From Nostoc desertorum CM1-VF14 (GTDB taxonomy: Bacteria; Cyanobacteriota; Cyanobacteriia; Cyanobacteriales; Nostocaceae): a stretch of DNA of 64,000 bases. The DNA lies in NCBI GenBank assembly GCA_019359245.1, contig JAHHHR010000024.1:1-64000 (forward strand), in the 5' to 3' direction. Under the pieces are notes generated by a model. The model worked only from the letters and a program-made list of their open reading frames with translations. It was not told the origin of the DNA and did no database searches. A program made the translations under genes and the position numbers. Of this stretch, positions 1 through 8,203 are shown piece by piece (within the stretch, counting starts at the first letter, position 1; each line of letters begins with the position of its first letter).

Positions 1-85
1 TGGACTGACAAACTCTGATCCAAGTATTACATGGTATCACCGCTATCAGATCCACAAACACCTTGAAACCTTACACAGTAAGGTA

Positions 86-1678
86 TTAATTCCTCTTACC
101 TTCAAAAATGAGCGAACGTACAGTAATTAAATGATGTTGCTGTTTTTGATCTAATTCTGGGTAATCCAAATGCCTATGCATTCCCCGTGTTTCTTTACGT
201 TCCAAGGCACTGCTATACATCCATCGGGCTGTAGCTACCATTGCGGCGGCTTCCCTAGTGCGGAGAATATTGTGATTATCTGCTGCTTGACTAGTGCGTA
301 TTTCTCGCCAGAGAGAATTTAATCTCTGCAATGAAGCTGTTAACCCTTCTTGAGTGCGGAAATAATTGCGATCGTAGGGGAATACTTCTGCTTGGGTAGC
401 TTGGATAACTTCTGCACTATTAATTTGGCGTTGACTACCAGATGTAAATCCTACCCCACCCACAGCTTCAACTTGGCGTTGATTCGCTTGCTTTCCTAAA
501 TCAAGAGAGTAGGTAGCTGCATACTGTCCCGCCCAGTATCCTGAAGACAATGCCCAAGCAGCATTGTGACTACCACCACCTGTAAAGCCGCCACAAATCA
601 ATTCTCTTGTGGCTGCATCTCCAGCTGCATAAAGTCCAGGTACAGAAGTAGCACAAGTATAATCATTAATCTGAATGCCACCCGTACCACGCACAGTCCC
701 TTCTAAACGTAAAGTTACAGGAAAGCGCTGTGTAAATGGATCAATGCCAGCACGATCAAAAGGTAAGAAGAAGTTGGGTTGTGCTAAACGCATATTCACC
801 CGCATCTCTTCTGTGGCTTTGTCGATGATGGCGTAAACTGGCTGTGTTAATAAAGTTTGAGCAATTACAGAACGCCCCCTTTGTGAACCTGCATTTGGGA
901 TTGGCGTACCATCTTCGTATGTGAATGTTGCCCAATTGTAAAATAAAGTTTTGGTGACGGATGAAAAAGCAGGTGCGATGCCGTAGGCATTGGAAAACTC
1001 CATCCCCGACAATTCGGCACCCGCTTCGACTGCCATTAAGTATCCATCCCCGGTCAATACATTGCAACCCAGCGCTTTGCTTAAAAAAGCACAGCCCCCA
1101 GTGGCAATGATTACAGTATGCGATCGCACAACCCATTTTGTACCAGTCTGACGGTTAACTCCCGTCGCTCCTGCTACTGCACCTTCTGCATCTACCAATA
1201 ACTGCAAAGCCGGACTGTGGTCTAAAATTTTCACCCCTGCCCGTTTAATTTGCTTCCGCATCAGGCGCATATATTCTGGACCTTGGAGACTACGCCGATA
1301 AGGTCTACCCTCGTCATCTACAGGAAAAGGATAACCCCACTCAGCAAGTAGGTTGACGTTCGCAAAAGTCTGATCCAGCACTCGTTGCATCCAATCCCGG
1401 CTGGATAAAAAACCTCCCAATGCTTCCCGACTGGCCATTGCTGCTTCCCGACTATCAGGATCTGGTGGTACATACCACACACCATTACCTGATGCTGCTG
1501 CACAACCACTCGTACCACAATAGCCCTTATCGACTAAAACCACTCGCGCACCAGCAGAAGCTGCACTCCAAGCAGCCCAAGTACCTGCTGGGCCACCACC
1601 AATCACCAGCACATCACCAAGCAAGGTCTGGTCAAAATCGTTCTCAGATGAATTCCTAGAATACAGGTTATTACTCAT
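86..1678 (-). CDS. AprA-like FAD-dependent oxidoreductase (fumarate reductase/succinate dehydrogenase flavoprotein family), copy 1
   Basis: About 530 residues. The N-terminal dinucleotide site reads GGGPAGTWAAW and is followed by VVLVDKG and GTSG, the usual FAD-binding arrangement of this family. The late GLYAAGDAATRE segment and the C-terminal helical part with ERKETRGMHRHLDYPE also fit. The nearest relative in this window is the flavoprotein at 21990, which has the same length class and motifs and is followed by a ferredoxin. No ferredoxin starts in the 85 bases left of this gene, so a partner may lie outside the window. The ATG at 1678 is preferred over the TTG one codon upstream, with GAGGGA just before it. 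An operator-like palindrome at 1854-1881 with a TAGAAT hexamer faces this gene. The substrate is unknown. An organosulfur role is inferred from context only. Confidence 0.85.
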   Translation of the reverse strand: MSNNLYSRNSSENDFDQTLLGDVLVIGGGPAGTWAAWSAASAGARVVLVDKGYCGTSGCAAASGNGVWYVPPDPDSREAAMASREALGGFLSSRDWMQRVLDQTFANVNLLAEWGYPFPVDDEGRPYRRSLQGPEYMRLMRKQIKRAGVKILDHSPALQLLVDAEGAVAGATGVNRQTGTKWVVRSHTVIIATGGCAFLSKALGCNVLTGDGYLMAVEAGAELSGMEFSNAYGIAPAFSSVTKTLFYNWATFTYEDGTPIPNAGSQRGRSVIAQTLLTQPVYAIIDKATEEMRVNMRLAQPNFFLPFDRAGIDPFTQRFPVTLRLEGTVRGTGGIQINDYTCATSVPGLYAAGDAATRELICGGFTGGGSHNAAWALSSGYWAGQYAATYSLDLGKQANQRQVEAVGGVGFTSGSQRQINSAEVIQATQAEVFPYDRNYFRTQEGLTASLQRLNSLWREIRTSQAADNHNILRTREAAAMVATARWMYSSALERKETRGMHRHLDYPELDQKQQHHLITVRSLIFEGKRN

Positions 1679-1753
1679 CAAATCCCTCGCTGCAATATCA
1701 ATGCTTGCATGAACATAAAAACCTTTGTGACAAGACAGTTACAATACTTACTG

Positions 1754-1825
1754 CTAAACGCAAACTTGGACGTTAGATGCAATAGACCAACAACCAAACC
1801 AAATAACTTGTTGAGCTAAAGTCAT
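1754..1825 (-). other. Possible 23-codon leader ORF upstream of the flavoprotein gene
   Basis: ATG at 1825 and TAG at 1754-1756, lying between the operator/promoter at 1849-1881 and the flavoprotein gene. It encodes 23 residues with two Cys and two Trp. It starts about 25 bases after the inferred -10 hexamer, so it would be near the 5' end of the transcript. ORFs this short occur by chance, and no clear ribosome binding site or attenuator was recognised. Confidence 0.2.
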
Positions 1826-1853
1826 CAGTATGTTGGCTTCTCAAATACTAATT

Positions 1854-1881
1854 CTACTAATTATCGATCGATTTAGTGTAT
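1854..1881 (-). promoter_or_regulatory. 28-bp palindromic operator, site 1
   Basis: Left half CTACTAATTATCG, spacer AT, right half CGATTTAGTGTAT. On the minus strand the site is followed at once by GTAGAATTAG, whose TAGAAT matches a -10 hexamer for the flavoprotein gene ending at 86. It shares the 13-2-13 layout and the TAC/GTA ends with the other sites in this window. Confidence 0.7.
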
Positions 1882-1951
1882 TTCTTATAAAGAAAGCTTT
1901 GCATACTTTTTCTAAAAAATCAAGAAGATATATAAAATTATTAGAAAACTA

Positions 1952-2301
1952 AGGCAATTTCCGTTAATAAATCTACCGCCACCGTTGGTTTCGACACTTC
2001 TCTACCAGAGGCTGCGCCCGAAGCGTAGCTATGCCGCAGGCTTTACGACAGGCTACTTCGACTGCGCTCAGTTAATTAAAAAATCGAGAGTTGAGTGTAC
2101 CCCTCCGGGGAAGCAAGCTACGCGTAGCGTCTGGCAGAGAAGTCGAAACTCGTCAACCTGGGTATACAGCAGTTTTCTTTTGCATGAGGTACAAAGTCAC
2201 TGGTTTTGAGGCAGGAGGGAGAAGAATAATTTGATTTGTGAATCCTTGGTTCTGTACTTCATTTAGCTGCAAACTGCTGTATTCTTTGTGAGAAATCACC
2301 T
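1952..2301. repeat. Composite dispersed repeat, copy 1 (carries a 113-bp MITE)
   Basis: It begins AGGCAATTTCCGTTAATAAA and ends GAGAAATCACCT, and it matches 24053-24425 nearly base for base outside the insertions. Inner ends GTTTCGACAC and AGTCGAAAC are inverted. It contains the palindromic module at 2099-2142, CCCCTCCGGGG followed by CTACGCGTAG, which recurs at 24334 and 33149. This 620-bp gene-free interval otherwise holds only operator site 1 and the short ORF at 1754. Confidence 0.85.
2167..2279. mobile_element. 113-bp MITE-like element with TA target duplication
   Basis: The ends are CAGCAGTTT and AAACTGCTG, perfect inverted repeats. Similarity continues inward through ATGAGGTACA on the left and its imperfect complement on the right. 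TA flanks both sides at 2165-2166 and 2280-2281. The paralogous repeat copy at 24404-24405 has a single TA there and no insert, so it is an empty site. TA duplication suggests mobilisation by an IS630/Tc1-type transposase. No coding capacity. Confidence 0.8.
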
Positions 2302-3340
2302 AAGGTGCAGGATTAGGATAACGCGTGTGAACTGCATCTAATTCTGCTAAAATCTCTGGGTCAAGAATTACATTCACACTATCAATGTTTTCTTGTAATT
2401 GTTCCAGTGTTGTAGCACCGATAATGGTACTGCTGACAAACCAACGACTCTCTACAAAAGCCAAAGCTAATTGAGCAGGTTTTAAATTATATTTCCTAGC
2501 AATTTCTACATAAGCTGCTACAGCTTCATTCACATTTGGTTTGAGATAGCGTTGTCCAAAACCCGAAAATAAACTGATTCTTGTATCTTCTTTTGGTCTA
2601 CCTTGTAGATACTTGCCAGATAATAAACCGAATCCTAAAGGGCTATAAGCTAATAAACCAACATTAGTATGACGGGAAACTTCTGCTAAAGCCGAATCAA
2701 ATATCCGATTGAGTAAATTGTAAGCATTTTGAATCGAAACAACTTTGGGTAATCCTAATTGTTGTGCCACACGTACAAATTCACTAACTCCCCAAGGAGT
2801 CTCGTTACTCAAACCTACATAGCGGATTTTTCCAGCTTTGATAACATCTGCAAATACTTCTAATTGCTCAGAGATGGGAACAGTTTCCCTTTCAAATTCA
2901 GGATTATACGCTGTCTGTCCAAAAGTGGGAACATAACGATCAGGCCAATGAATCTGATACAAATCTATATAATCTGTTTTTAATCGCTGAAGACTATCAT
3001 CAACTGCCTGCTTAATATTATCACGGTCAATTTTGATATTTCCCCCCCGTAGCCATTTAAAAGGACGACCGGGCCCAGCAATTTTGGTGGCAACTATCAA
3101 GTTTTCACGCTGTTGCTTTTGTAGCCATTCCCCAATATAAGCTTCTGTTGTACCTTGAGTTTCACCACGTGGTGGTACTGGGTACATTTCGGCAGCATCA
3201 ATAAAATTCACTCCTTGAGAAACAGCATAGTCTAGTTGCTGATGCGCTTCTTCAATAGTATTTTGATGTCCATAAGTCATAGTTCCCAGACAAATTTCGG
3301 AAACCTTTAGGTCACTTTCACCAAGTTGCTTGTATTTCAT
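2300..3340 (-). CDS. Aldo/keto reductase
   Basis: About 346 residues from MKYKQLGESDLKVSEICLG, the usual start of the family. The reading frame runs 40 codons further upstream to 3460, but that extension has no family character, so the ATG at 3340 is chosen. Catalytic tetrad candidates are visible: Asp and Tyr in FIDAAEMYP, Lys in VATKIAGPG and His in QIHWPDRY. The C-terminal SSTIIGATTLEQLQENI binds NADP in relatives. It is a cytoplasmic NAD(P)H-dependent carbonyl reductase of unknown substrate. Its distance to operator site 2 (3555-3582) suggests shared control with the divergent porin. Confidence 0.88.
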   Translation of the reverse strand: MKYKQLGESDLKVSEICLGTMTYGHQNTIEEAHQQLDYAVSQGVNFIDAAEMYPVPPRGETQGTTEAYIGEWLQKQQRENLIVATKIAGPGRPFKWLRGGNIKIDRDNIKQAVDDSLQRLKTDYIDLYQIHWPDRYVPTFGQTAYNPEFERETVPISEQLEVFADVIKAGKIRYVGLSNETPWGVSEFVRVAQQLGLPKVVSIQNAYNLLNRIFDSALAEVSRHTNVGLLAYSPLGFGLLSGKYLQGRPKEDTRISLFSGFGQRYLKPNVNEAVAAYVEIARKYNLKPAQLALAFVESRWFVSSTIIGATTLEQLQENIDSVNVILDPEILAELDAVHTRYPNPAP

Positions 3341-3554
3341 ATCTTTGAATAATTGATCTGTATTAGCTATGCTACAAAGCTTAAAATACTGTAAATCTAC
3401 TGGTTGAACGTAGTTAACATCTGAAGTATACACATTACCAGATATCGTTGAGCAGGGCAACTATATTTCTTAATTTTAAATATCAAATAATTAGAGTGAG
3501 AAACACCCATTTACTAAAGTTTTTATGAAATGCTACTATCTTGTAAAATCTAAA

Positions 3555-3582
3555 GTGCGATAAGTCGACCGATTTGCCGTAT
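3555..3582. promoter_or_regulatory. 28-bp palindromic operator, site 2, between divergent genes
   Basis: Left half GTGCGATAAGTCG, spacer AC, right half CGATTTGCCGTAT. Read rightward it runs into TATATTAATCTCAA, a -10-like hexamer followed by the same CTCAA seen after sites 5 and 9. It could serve the porin gene to the right or the aldo/keto reductase to the left. Apart from it, the 550 bases between the two genes hold nothing I recognise. Confidence 0.65.
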
Positions 3583-3892
3583 ATTAATCTCAATAGCAGT
3601 TCTGGATAATTTGACTACAGATGAAACGCTTTGTGGGGGCAAAGCAAAGTTCTTTTGTGTCAACTTCAGGCTGGGATTTGGAAAAATCTCACGTTAAAGA
3701 CTTTTTTTGGGATAGATTACCTCATCTGTGCCTTAGCCTGCACGTTGTGCGCTTTTCATCATACCCAATAATTAAAAATCCCTGAATATCTTTGCTACGT
3801 TAGCCTGTGGCACAAGATAGCTTTCTGACGTGACTCGACTAATAGGGAATTACAAAAGATTTTGTACTAGACCGAATTGTGTGTTTATCAAA

Positions 3893-5566
3893 ATGAAAAA
3901 AACTCTTTGGAATTTATTACTGACTTTGCCAATCTTTGCGGTGTTGTTAATCTTAACCTCAAGTATCAAAACTCTTGCCAATGAAGAAAGGACATTATTA
4001 CCATTAAGTAAAGTTGATACATCTGAGTCAGCAGAATTAATTAACATTAACCCTAAACTTGTCCAAGCTACCCCACAACCAGTTAACCAATCTTCTGTAA
4101 CATCAGTATCTGAACTTTCTGATGTACAGCCGACAGACTGGGCCTTTCAAGCATTGCAATCTTTGGTGGAACGATACGGTTGTATTGTTGGCTACCCTGA
4201 CAGCACATATCGCGGAAATCGTGCTTTGACTCGCTACGAATTTGCGGCTGGGTTAAATGCTTGCTTAGGACAAATTAGAGAATTGATTGCATCGTCTACA
4301 GCTGAACTATCTAGTAAAGAAGATTTGGCGACTCTTGAACGATTAACAGAGCAATTTCGGGCTGAATTGGTTAGTTTAAGGGGAAAAATCGATAATTTAG
4401 AAGTTAGAACAGCAAAGGTAGAAGCAGAACAATTTTCCACAACTACGAAATTAGTCGGTAATGCAGTTTTTGTGGTGGCCGATACCTTTGGTAATAGGGC
4501 AAATAATACTCCCGCAGATGATACCAATGATAACACTAACACTTTTTTCTCTTACCGTTCCCAACTGTCCTTACAAACTAGCTTTACAGGTAGAGATCAA
4601 TTAGTCACGTCTTTACAAGCCATGAATATTCCTAACTTGGCTGCAACTACGGGTACTCACATGACTCGTTTTACCTTGGATGCTGGGAAGTTTGAAGATG
4701 ATGAAGTGTATGTATCAGCTTTATACTATACCTTTCCTGTAGGTGACAAAGCTACAGTTTGGATAGGGACGAGAACACTCAATTTTCCAGTTTATGTCCC
4801 TACCTTAAACCCCATCAATGGTAGTGCTTTACAAGGTGGTTTTTCTCGGTTTGGAGCATTCAACCCGACTGTATATCGCCCTGGCTTTGATGGTGCTGGT
4901 GCAGCTGTAGCCTATAAATTTAGTAATCAATTGCAACTACACGCGGCTTATATTGCTGATGATACTCAGGCAAACAGTCCTGATAGTGGACTTTTTGACA
5001 GTTCCTTTGCTGCGATCGCACAGCTTACTTTTACACCCAGTAACCAGTTTAATTTAGGTCTGACTTACACTCGTAAATATTTTACAGCTAACTCTGGTTT
5101 AAATCTTACAGGTGGCACAGGTAGCGCTTTTGCCAGAAATCCATTTTTACAAAACGCCACCACATCTGATAACTATGGCTTGCAATTTAACTGGAGAGTA
5201 AATCCTCGATTTCATGTTGGTGGTTGGTTTGGTTATACCCTGGCTAATCAAGAAGGCGATGATAATAGTAATGCCACTATTATCAATAGCGCTTTGAATT
5301 TATCTTTCCCAGATTTATTTAAAGAAGGGAATGTTGGTGGTATTACTCTAGGGATACCACCAAAGGTAACAAGTAACAATTTTCAGGTAGCTGGACAAAA
5401 TCGTGAAGACCCGGATACATCTTTACACATTGAAACTTTCTATCGTTTCCGTGTAAATGACAACATTAGTATCACACCAATTTTTTATTTGATTACCAAA
5501 CCAGAACATAATGACGCCAATGACGCGATTTGGGTAGGTGTTCTCCGCACCAGTTTGGCATTTTAG
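3893..5566 (+). CDS. Cyanobacterial outer-membrane porin with SLH domain (OprB/iron-uptake porin type)
   Basis: About 557 residues. The ATG at 3893 gives a good signal peptide (MKKTLWNLLLTLPIFAVLL), whereas the frame opens 21 codons earlier without one. An SLH domain follows at about residues 75-125, with DVQPTDWAFQALQSLVE, GYPDSTYRGNRALTRYEFA. A short coiled coil comes next (about 135-180). The rest is a Gly/Asn/aromatic-rich region ending in Phe, as expected of a beta-barrel. It would form a diffusion channel in the outer membrane, anchored to the wall by SLH. Its place between operator site 2 and a sulfonate-binding lipoprotein suggests a role in outer-membrane entry of the same solutes, which is inference. 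Confidence 0.9.
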   Translation: MKKTLWNLLLTLPIFAVLLILTSSIKTLANEERTLLPLSKVDTSESAELININPKLVQATPQPVNQSSVTSVSELSDVQPTDWAFQALQSLVERYGCIVGYPDSTYRGNRALTRYEFAAGLNACLGQIRELIASSTAELSSKEDLATLERLTEQFRAELVSLRGKIDNLEVRTAKVEAEQFSTTTKLVGNAVFVVADTFGNRANNTPADDTNDNTNTFFSYRSQLSLQTSFTGRDQLVTSLQAMNIPNLAATTGTHMTRFTLDAGKFEDDEVYVSALYYTFPVGDKATVWIGTRTLNFPVYVPTLNPINGSALQGGFSRFGAFNPTVYRPGFDGAGAAVAYKFSNQLQLHAAYIADDTQANSPDSGLFDSSFAAIAQLTFTPSNQFNLGLTYTRKYFTANSGLNLTGGTGSAFARNPFLQNATTSDNYGLQFNWRVNPRFHVGGWFGYTLANQEGDDNSNATIINSALNLSFPDLFKEGNVGGITLGIPPKVTSNNFQVAGQNREDPDTSLHIETFYRFRVNDNISITPIFYLITKPEHNDANDAIWVGVLRTSLAF

Positions 5567-5598
5567 CCGTAGGGGAGGTGAATTTCTTTGTAATTAAA

Positions 5599-5626
5599 GT
5601 ACGGCAATTTGATCGATTTAAAGTAG
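5599..5626 (+). promoter_or_regulatory. 28-bp palindromic operator, site 3, with overlapping promoter
   Basis: Left half GTACGGCAATTTG, spacer AT, right half CGATTTAAAGTAG. TAGAAT at 5624-5629 overlaps its right end as a -10 hexamer, about 37 bases before the ATG at 5666. The left half occupies the -35 position and no TTGACA-like sequence is present. Confidence 0.75.
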
Positions 5627-5665
5627 AATTTGGTTAGTTCAGGATAAATTTTGGTGCTTCATCTC

Positions 5666-6730
5666 ATGATCCAGCGTTTAATAGTCCATTTTTTAAAATG
5701 GAAGTCTCGTATATCTGTCGCATCTATTCCATTGGTTGGGGCTTTTATAATTGGCTTATGCCTCAGTTTGTTATTTGCTGCCTGTACGGCCAATAATGAC
5801 AGCAACACTACTGCTGTATCTGTTAATAACCCAACTGCAAACAAAGCATCAGTAATTAGAATCGGCTATCAAAAATCGGCAATTCTCCTCAAAAGTAAAG
5901 GGCTTTTAGAAAAACGCTTACAACCCGAAGGTGTATCTGTAGAATGGATTGAATTTCCTGCGGGGCCACAGCTTTTAGAAGCTATGAATGTTGGCAGTAT
6001 AGACTTCGGAAACGTAGGAGAATCACCGCCAATTTTTGCCCAAGCAGCAGGTGCAGCAATTACCTATGTTGCTGGAATTTCCCCTAGCCCGGCTGGTTCA
6101 GCAATACTTGTACCTAAAGATTCTGCCATCAAAAGAGTCAATGATTTGAAAGGTAAAAAAATTGCTTTTCAAAAAGGCTCTAGCGCTCATTATATGCTAG
6201 TGCAAATTTTAGAAAAATATGGGTTGCAGTATAGTGATATTGAACCTACATATTTAACACCAGCCGATGCTCGTGCTGCTTTTGTCAGAGGTAGTATTGA
6301 TGCTTGGGCAATTTGGGACCCCTTCTATGCAGCAGCCGAACAATCTGTCAATGCTCGCAAATTAATTGATGGCACAGGAATTAATAAACAAGGAGGATAT
6401 TACCTTGCCAGCCAGAATTTTGCTGCCCAACAAACAGAAATTATTAAGGCAGTATTGGAAGAAATTCAAAAATTAGAAACATGGTCTACTCAGAATCGAG
6501 AAGAAGTAGCAGCTACTCTTTCTCCTATTTTGGGGATTGATTTAGAAACCATGCGAAAAAGTACGAACAGAAGAACTTTTGGCATTACACCAATCACTCA
6601 AGAGCTAATTACTCTACAACAGGAAGTTGCTAATAAGTTCTACAAACTGAATTTAATTCCCAAACAAATCGATGTGAGAGAAGCAATGCTTACACCTGAG
6701 CAATATGCAGCTTTTTCACCAAAAAGTTAA
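5666..6730 (+). CDS. Sulfonate-type ABC transporter substrate-binding lipoprotein (SsuA/TauA family), copy 1
   Basis: About 354 residues. The N-terminal hydrophobic stretch ends in LLFAAC, a lipobox, so it is probably a lipoprotein. The mature part has the family's RIGYQKSAILL, EFPAGPQLLEAMNVGSIDFG, GESPPIFAQAAGAAI and DAWAIWDPFYAAAE segments. The ATG at 5666 is chosen over the TTG at 5651. It would capture aliphatic sulfonates or similar organosulfur compounds in the periplasm for an SsuBC-type transporter. No permease or ATPase lies beside it, and the only SsuB and SsuC in the window are near 49 and 53 kb. Confidence 0.88.
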   Translation: MIQRLIVHFLKWKSRISVASIPLVGAFIIGLCLSLLFAACTANNDSNTTAVSVNNPTANKASVIRIGYQKSAILLKSKGLLEKRLQPEGVSVEWIEFPAGPQLLEAMNVGSIDFGNVGESPPIFAQAAGAAITYVAGISPSPAGSAILVPKDSAIKRVNDLKGKKIAFQKGSSAHYMLVQILEKYGLQYSDIEPTYLTPADARAAFVRGSIDAWAIWDPFYAAAEQSVNARKLIDGTGINKQGGYYLASQNFAAQQTEIIKAVLEEIQKLETWSTQNREEVAATLSPILGIDLETMRKSTNRRTFGITPITQELITLQQEVANKFYKLNLIPKQIDVREAMLTPEQYAAFSPKS

Positions 6731-6992
6731 GAATTTGTAATACGCTATAGAAAGTTAGCCGCACTAGTACATTTTATTTTTTTCAAGTTGCGATCGCTTG
6801 AAAAGATTTTATAATTTCCAGTGATTGGACAGAACACTTTTCCAAGAGAGTTGCATTTGCTGAATCTTGATCAGGAAGACATAAGTTGCGAGAAATTCTA
6901 CACAACTTATGCTTCAATTTGCACTAAAGTATTTAGTCGGAAAGTACTGGCAGGTTTTATCAAGAAAGGCAGGAGATAGAGAGCAGATTTTG

Positions 6993-8060
6993 CTATTTTT
7001 GGCTAATTGTTCTCGGAGTAATAGCTGCATATTGTTCAGATGTCAATACGGCTGCTTGAATATTCACAGGTTTAGGCAGCACTCCGTTTTGATAGAAGTA
7101 ATCGGCAACTCTTTGTTGATCCCTGATTAACTCAGGAGAAATAGCTCTTAATCCGTAGCTACGACGACTAAGTACTAAGTCCATCACTTGTGGATCTAAT
7201 TTTTGATGAGGCATAATTAAGGCTGCTGTCTCTTTGGGATGTGTTTCTGCCCAGCGTTGAATTTTATCAATCTCCTCAATCACTATTCGCAGCAATTCTG
7301 AATTTTCAATTGCAAATTGTTTTCTGCCGATATAGTATCCGCCTGGAGTATCAAGTCCTTGGCTTGTTTTAATAATCCGCGCTTTACCTAATATTTCTGC
7401 CCTGGCTAAATGAGGATCACCACTTACCCAAACAGGAATTCTTCCCTCCAAAAAAGCACTACTAGCTTCTACGTTAGGTATACTCAGAATTTCAATATCA
7501 TTAGCTTTCAAGCCTGCATCTTCTAAAGCTCTGAGAATAAAATAGTGTGAGGCAGAAGCTCTTTGGAAGACTACTTTTTGCCCTTTGATATCCCGCACAG
7601 TCTTAATTGGAGAATCTGGGGGTACTGCGATCGCACTTCCTCTACCTGTTTTTTCAGTGCGTCGGGAACCAACAACATAAACGATTTGAGCGCCAGCTGC
7701 TTGGGCGAATATTGGGGGAGTTTCGCCTACGGAACCCAAATCAATTTTGTCAACATTCATGGCTTCCATTAGCTGCGGCCCTTGAGCAAATTGCGCCCAC
7801 TCTACCTTGATACCTAAAGGCTCTAAGCGTTTTTCTAAGACTCCTGTCACTCTCACTAAATCACCAGCTTGTTGATACCCCATACGGAGTACTTTTGCTT
7901 TGATTTTATTAGAAGCTGATGCATTAATTGCGCTAGTAGATATTTCTGCCTGCTGAGTATTTGTATTGCAACTACCCAGAGCAAATGAAGTTGATAATCC
8001 TAATAAACCTGCTGTACTCAGCTTGATGAAGTGGCGGCGAGTGTTGAATAGTCTAGTCAT
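6993..8060 (-). CDS. Sulfonate-type ABC transporter substrate-binding lipoprotein, copy 2
   Basis: 355 residues. The N terminus has twin Arg (TRRHFIKLS), a hydrophobic core and a lipobox ALGSC. Family segments are MGYQQAGDLVRVTG, QFAQGPQLMEAMNVDKIDLG and GETPPIFAQAAG. It is convergent with copy 1 at 5666 and lies at the downstream end of the leftward gene run that begins at 17499. Only 143 bases separate it from the ABC exporter gene, and no operator palindrome was found in front of it. It is less like copy 1 than its position suggests, so this is not a recent tandem duplicate. Confidence 0.87.
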   Translation of the reverse strand: MTRLFNTRRHFIKLSTAGLLGLSTSFALGSCNTNTQQAEISTSAINASASNKIKAKVLRMGYQQAGDLVRVTGVLEKRLEPLGIKVEWAQFAQGPQLMEAMNVDKIDLGSVGETPPIFAQAAGAQIVYVVGSRRTEKTGRGSAIAVPPDSPIKTVRDIKGQKVVFQRASASHYFILRALEDAGLKANDIEILSIPNVEASSAFLEGRIPVWVSGDPHLARAEILGKARIIKTSQGLDTPGGYYIGRKQFAIENSELLRIVIEEIDKIQRWAETHPKETAALIMPHQKLDPQVMDLVLSRRSYGLRAISPELIRDQQRVADYFYQNGVLPKPVNIQAAVLTSEQYAAITPRTISQK

Positions 8061-8203
8061 ACTTGCTAAAAATTAAAAGTTACTTAGAAAACTTTTCAAG
8101 TAGTCTGGGAAGGCAACTTTACTGGGTGAATAAGTATTAAGAGCTAAAGTACTAAGCTTGCAGCCAAATTGTTTGGCGAACTACTAAAGCATCTTATTCA
8201 CAA

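Noticed and set aside
2..130. Open plus-strand frame at the left edge ending in TAA at 128
   Set aside because: It overlaps the 3' end of the flavoprotein gene by over 40 bases, has no start in view and no family likeness. Probably a chance open frame.
756..1659. Long antisense and alternative-frame ORFs inside the flavoprotein gene
   Set aside because: They are shadows of a strongly coding sequence, with odd His/Cys-rich composition and no ribosome binding sites.
1985..2209. 74-codon ORF in the composite repeat, with a similar one at 24155-24472
   Set aside because: Both are the same repeat read through, broken differently by the two MITEs. Not conserved as protein.
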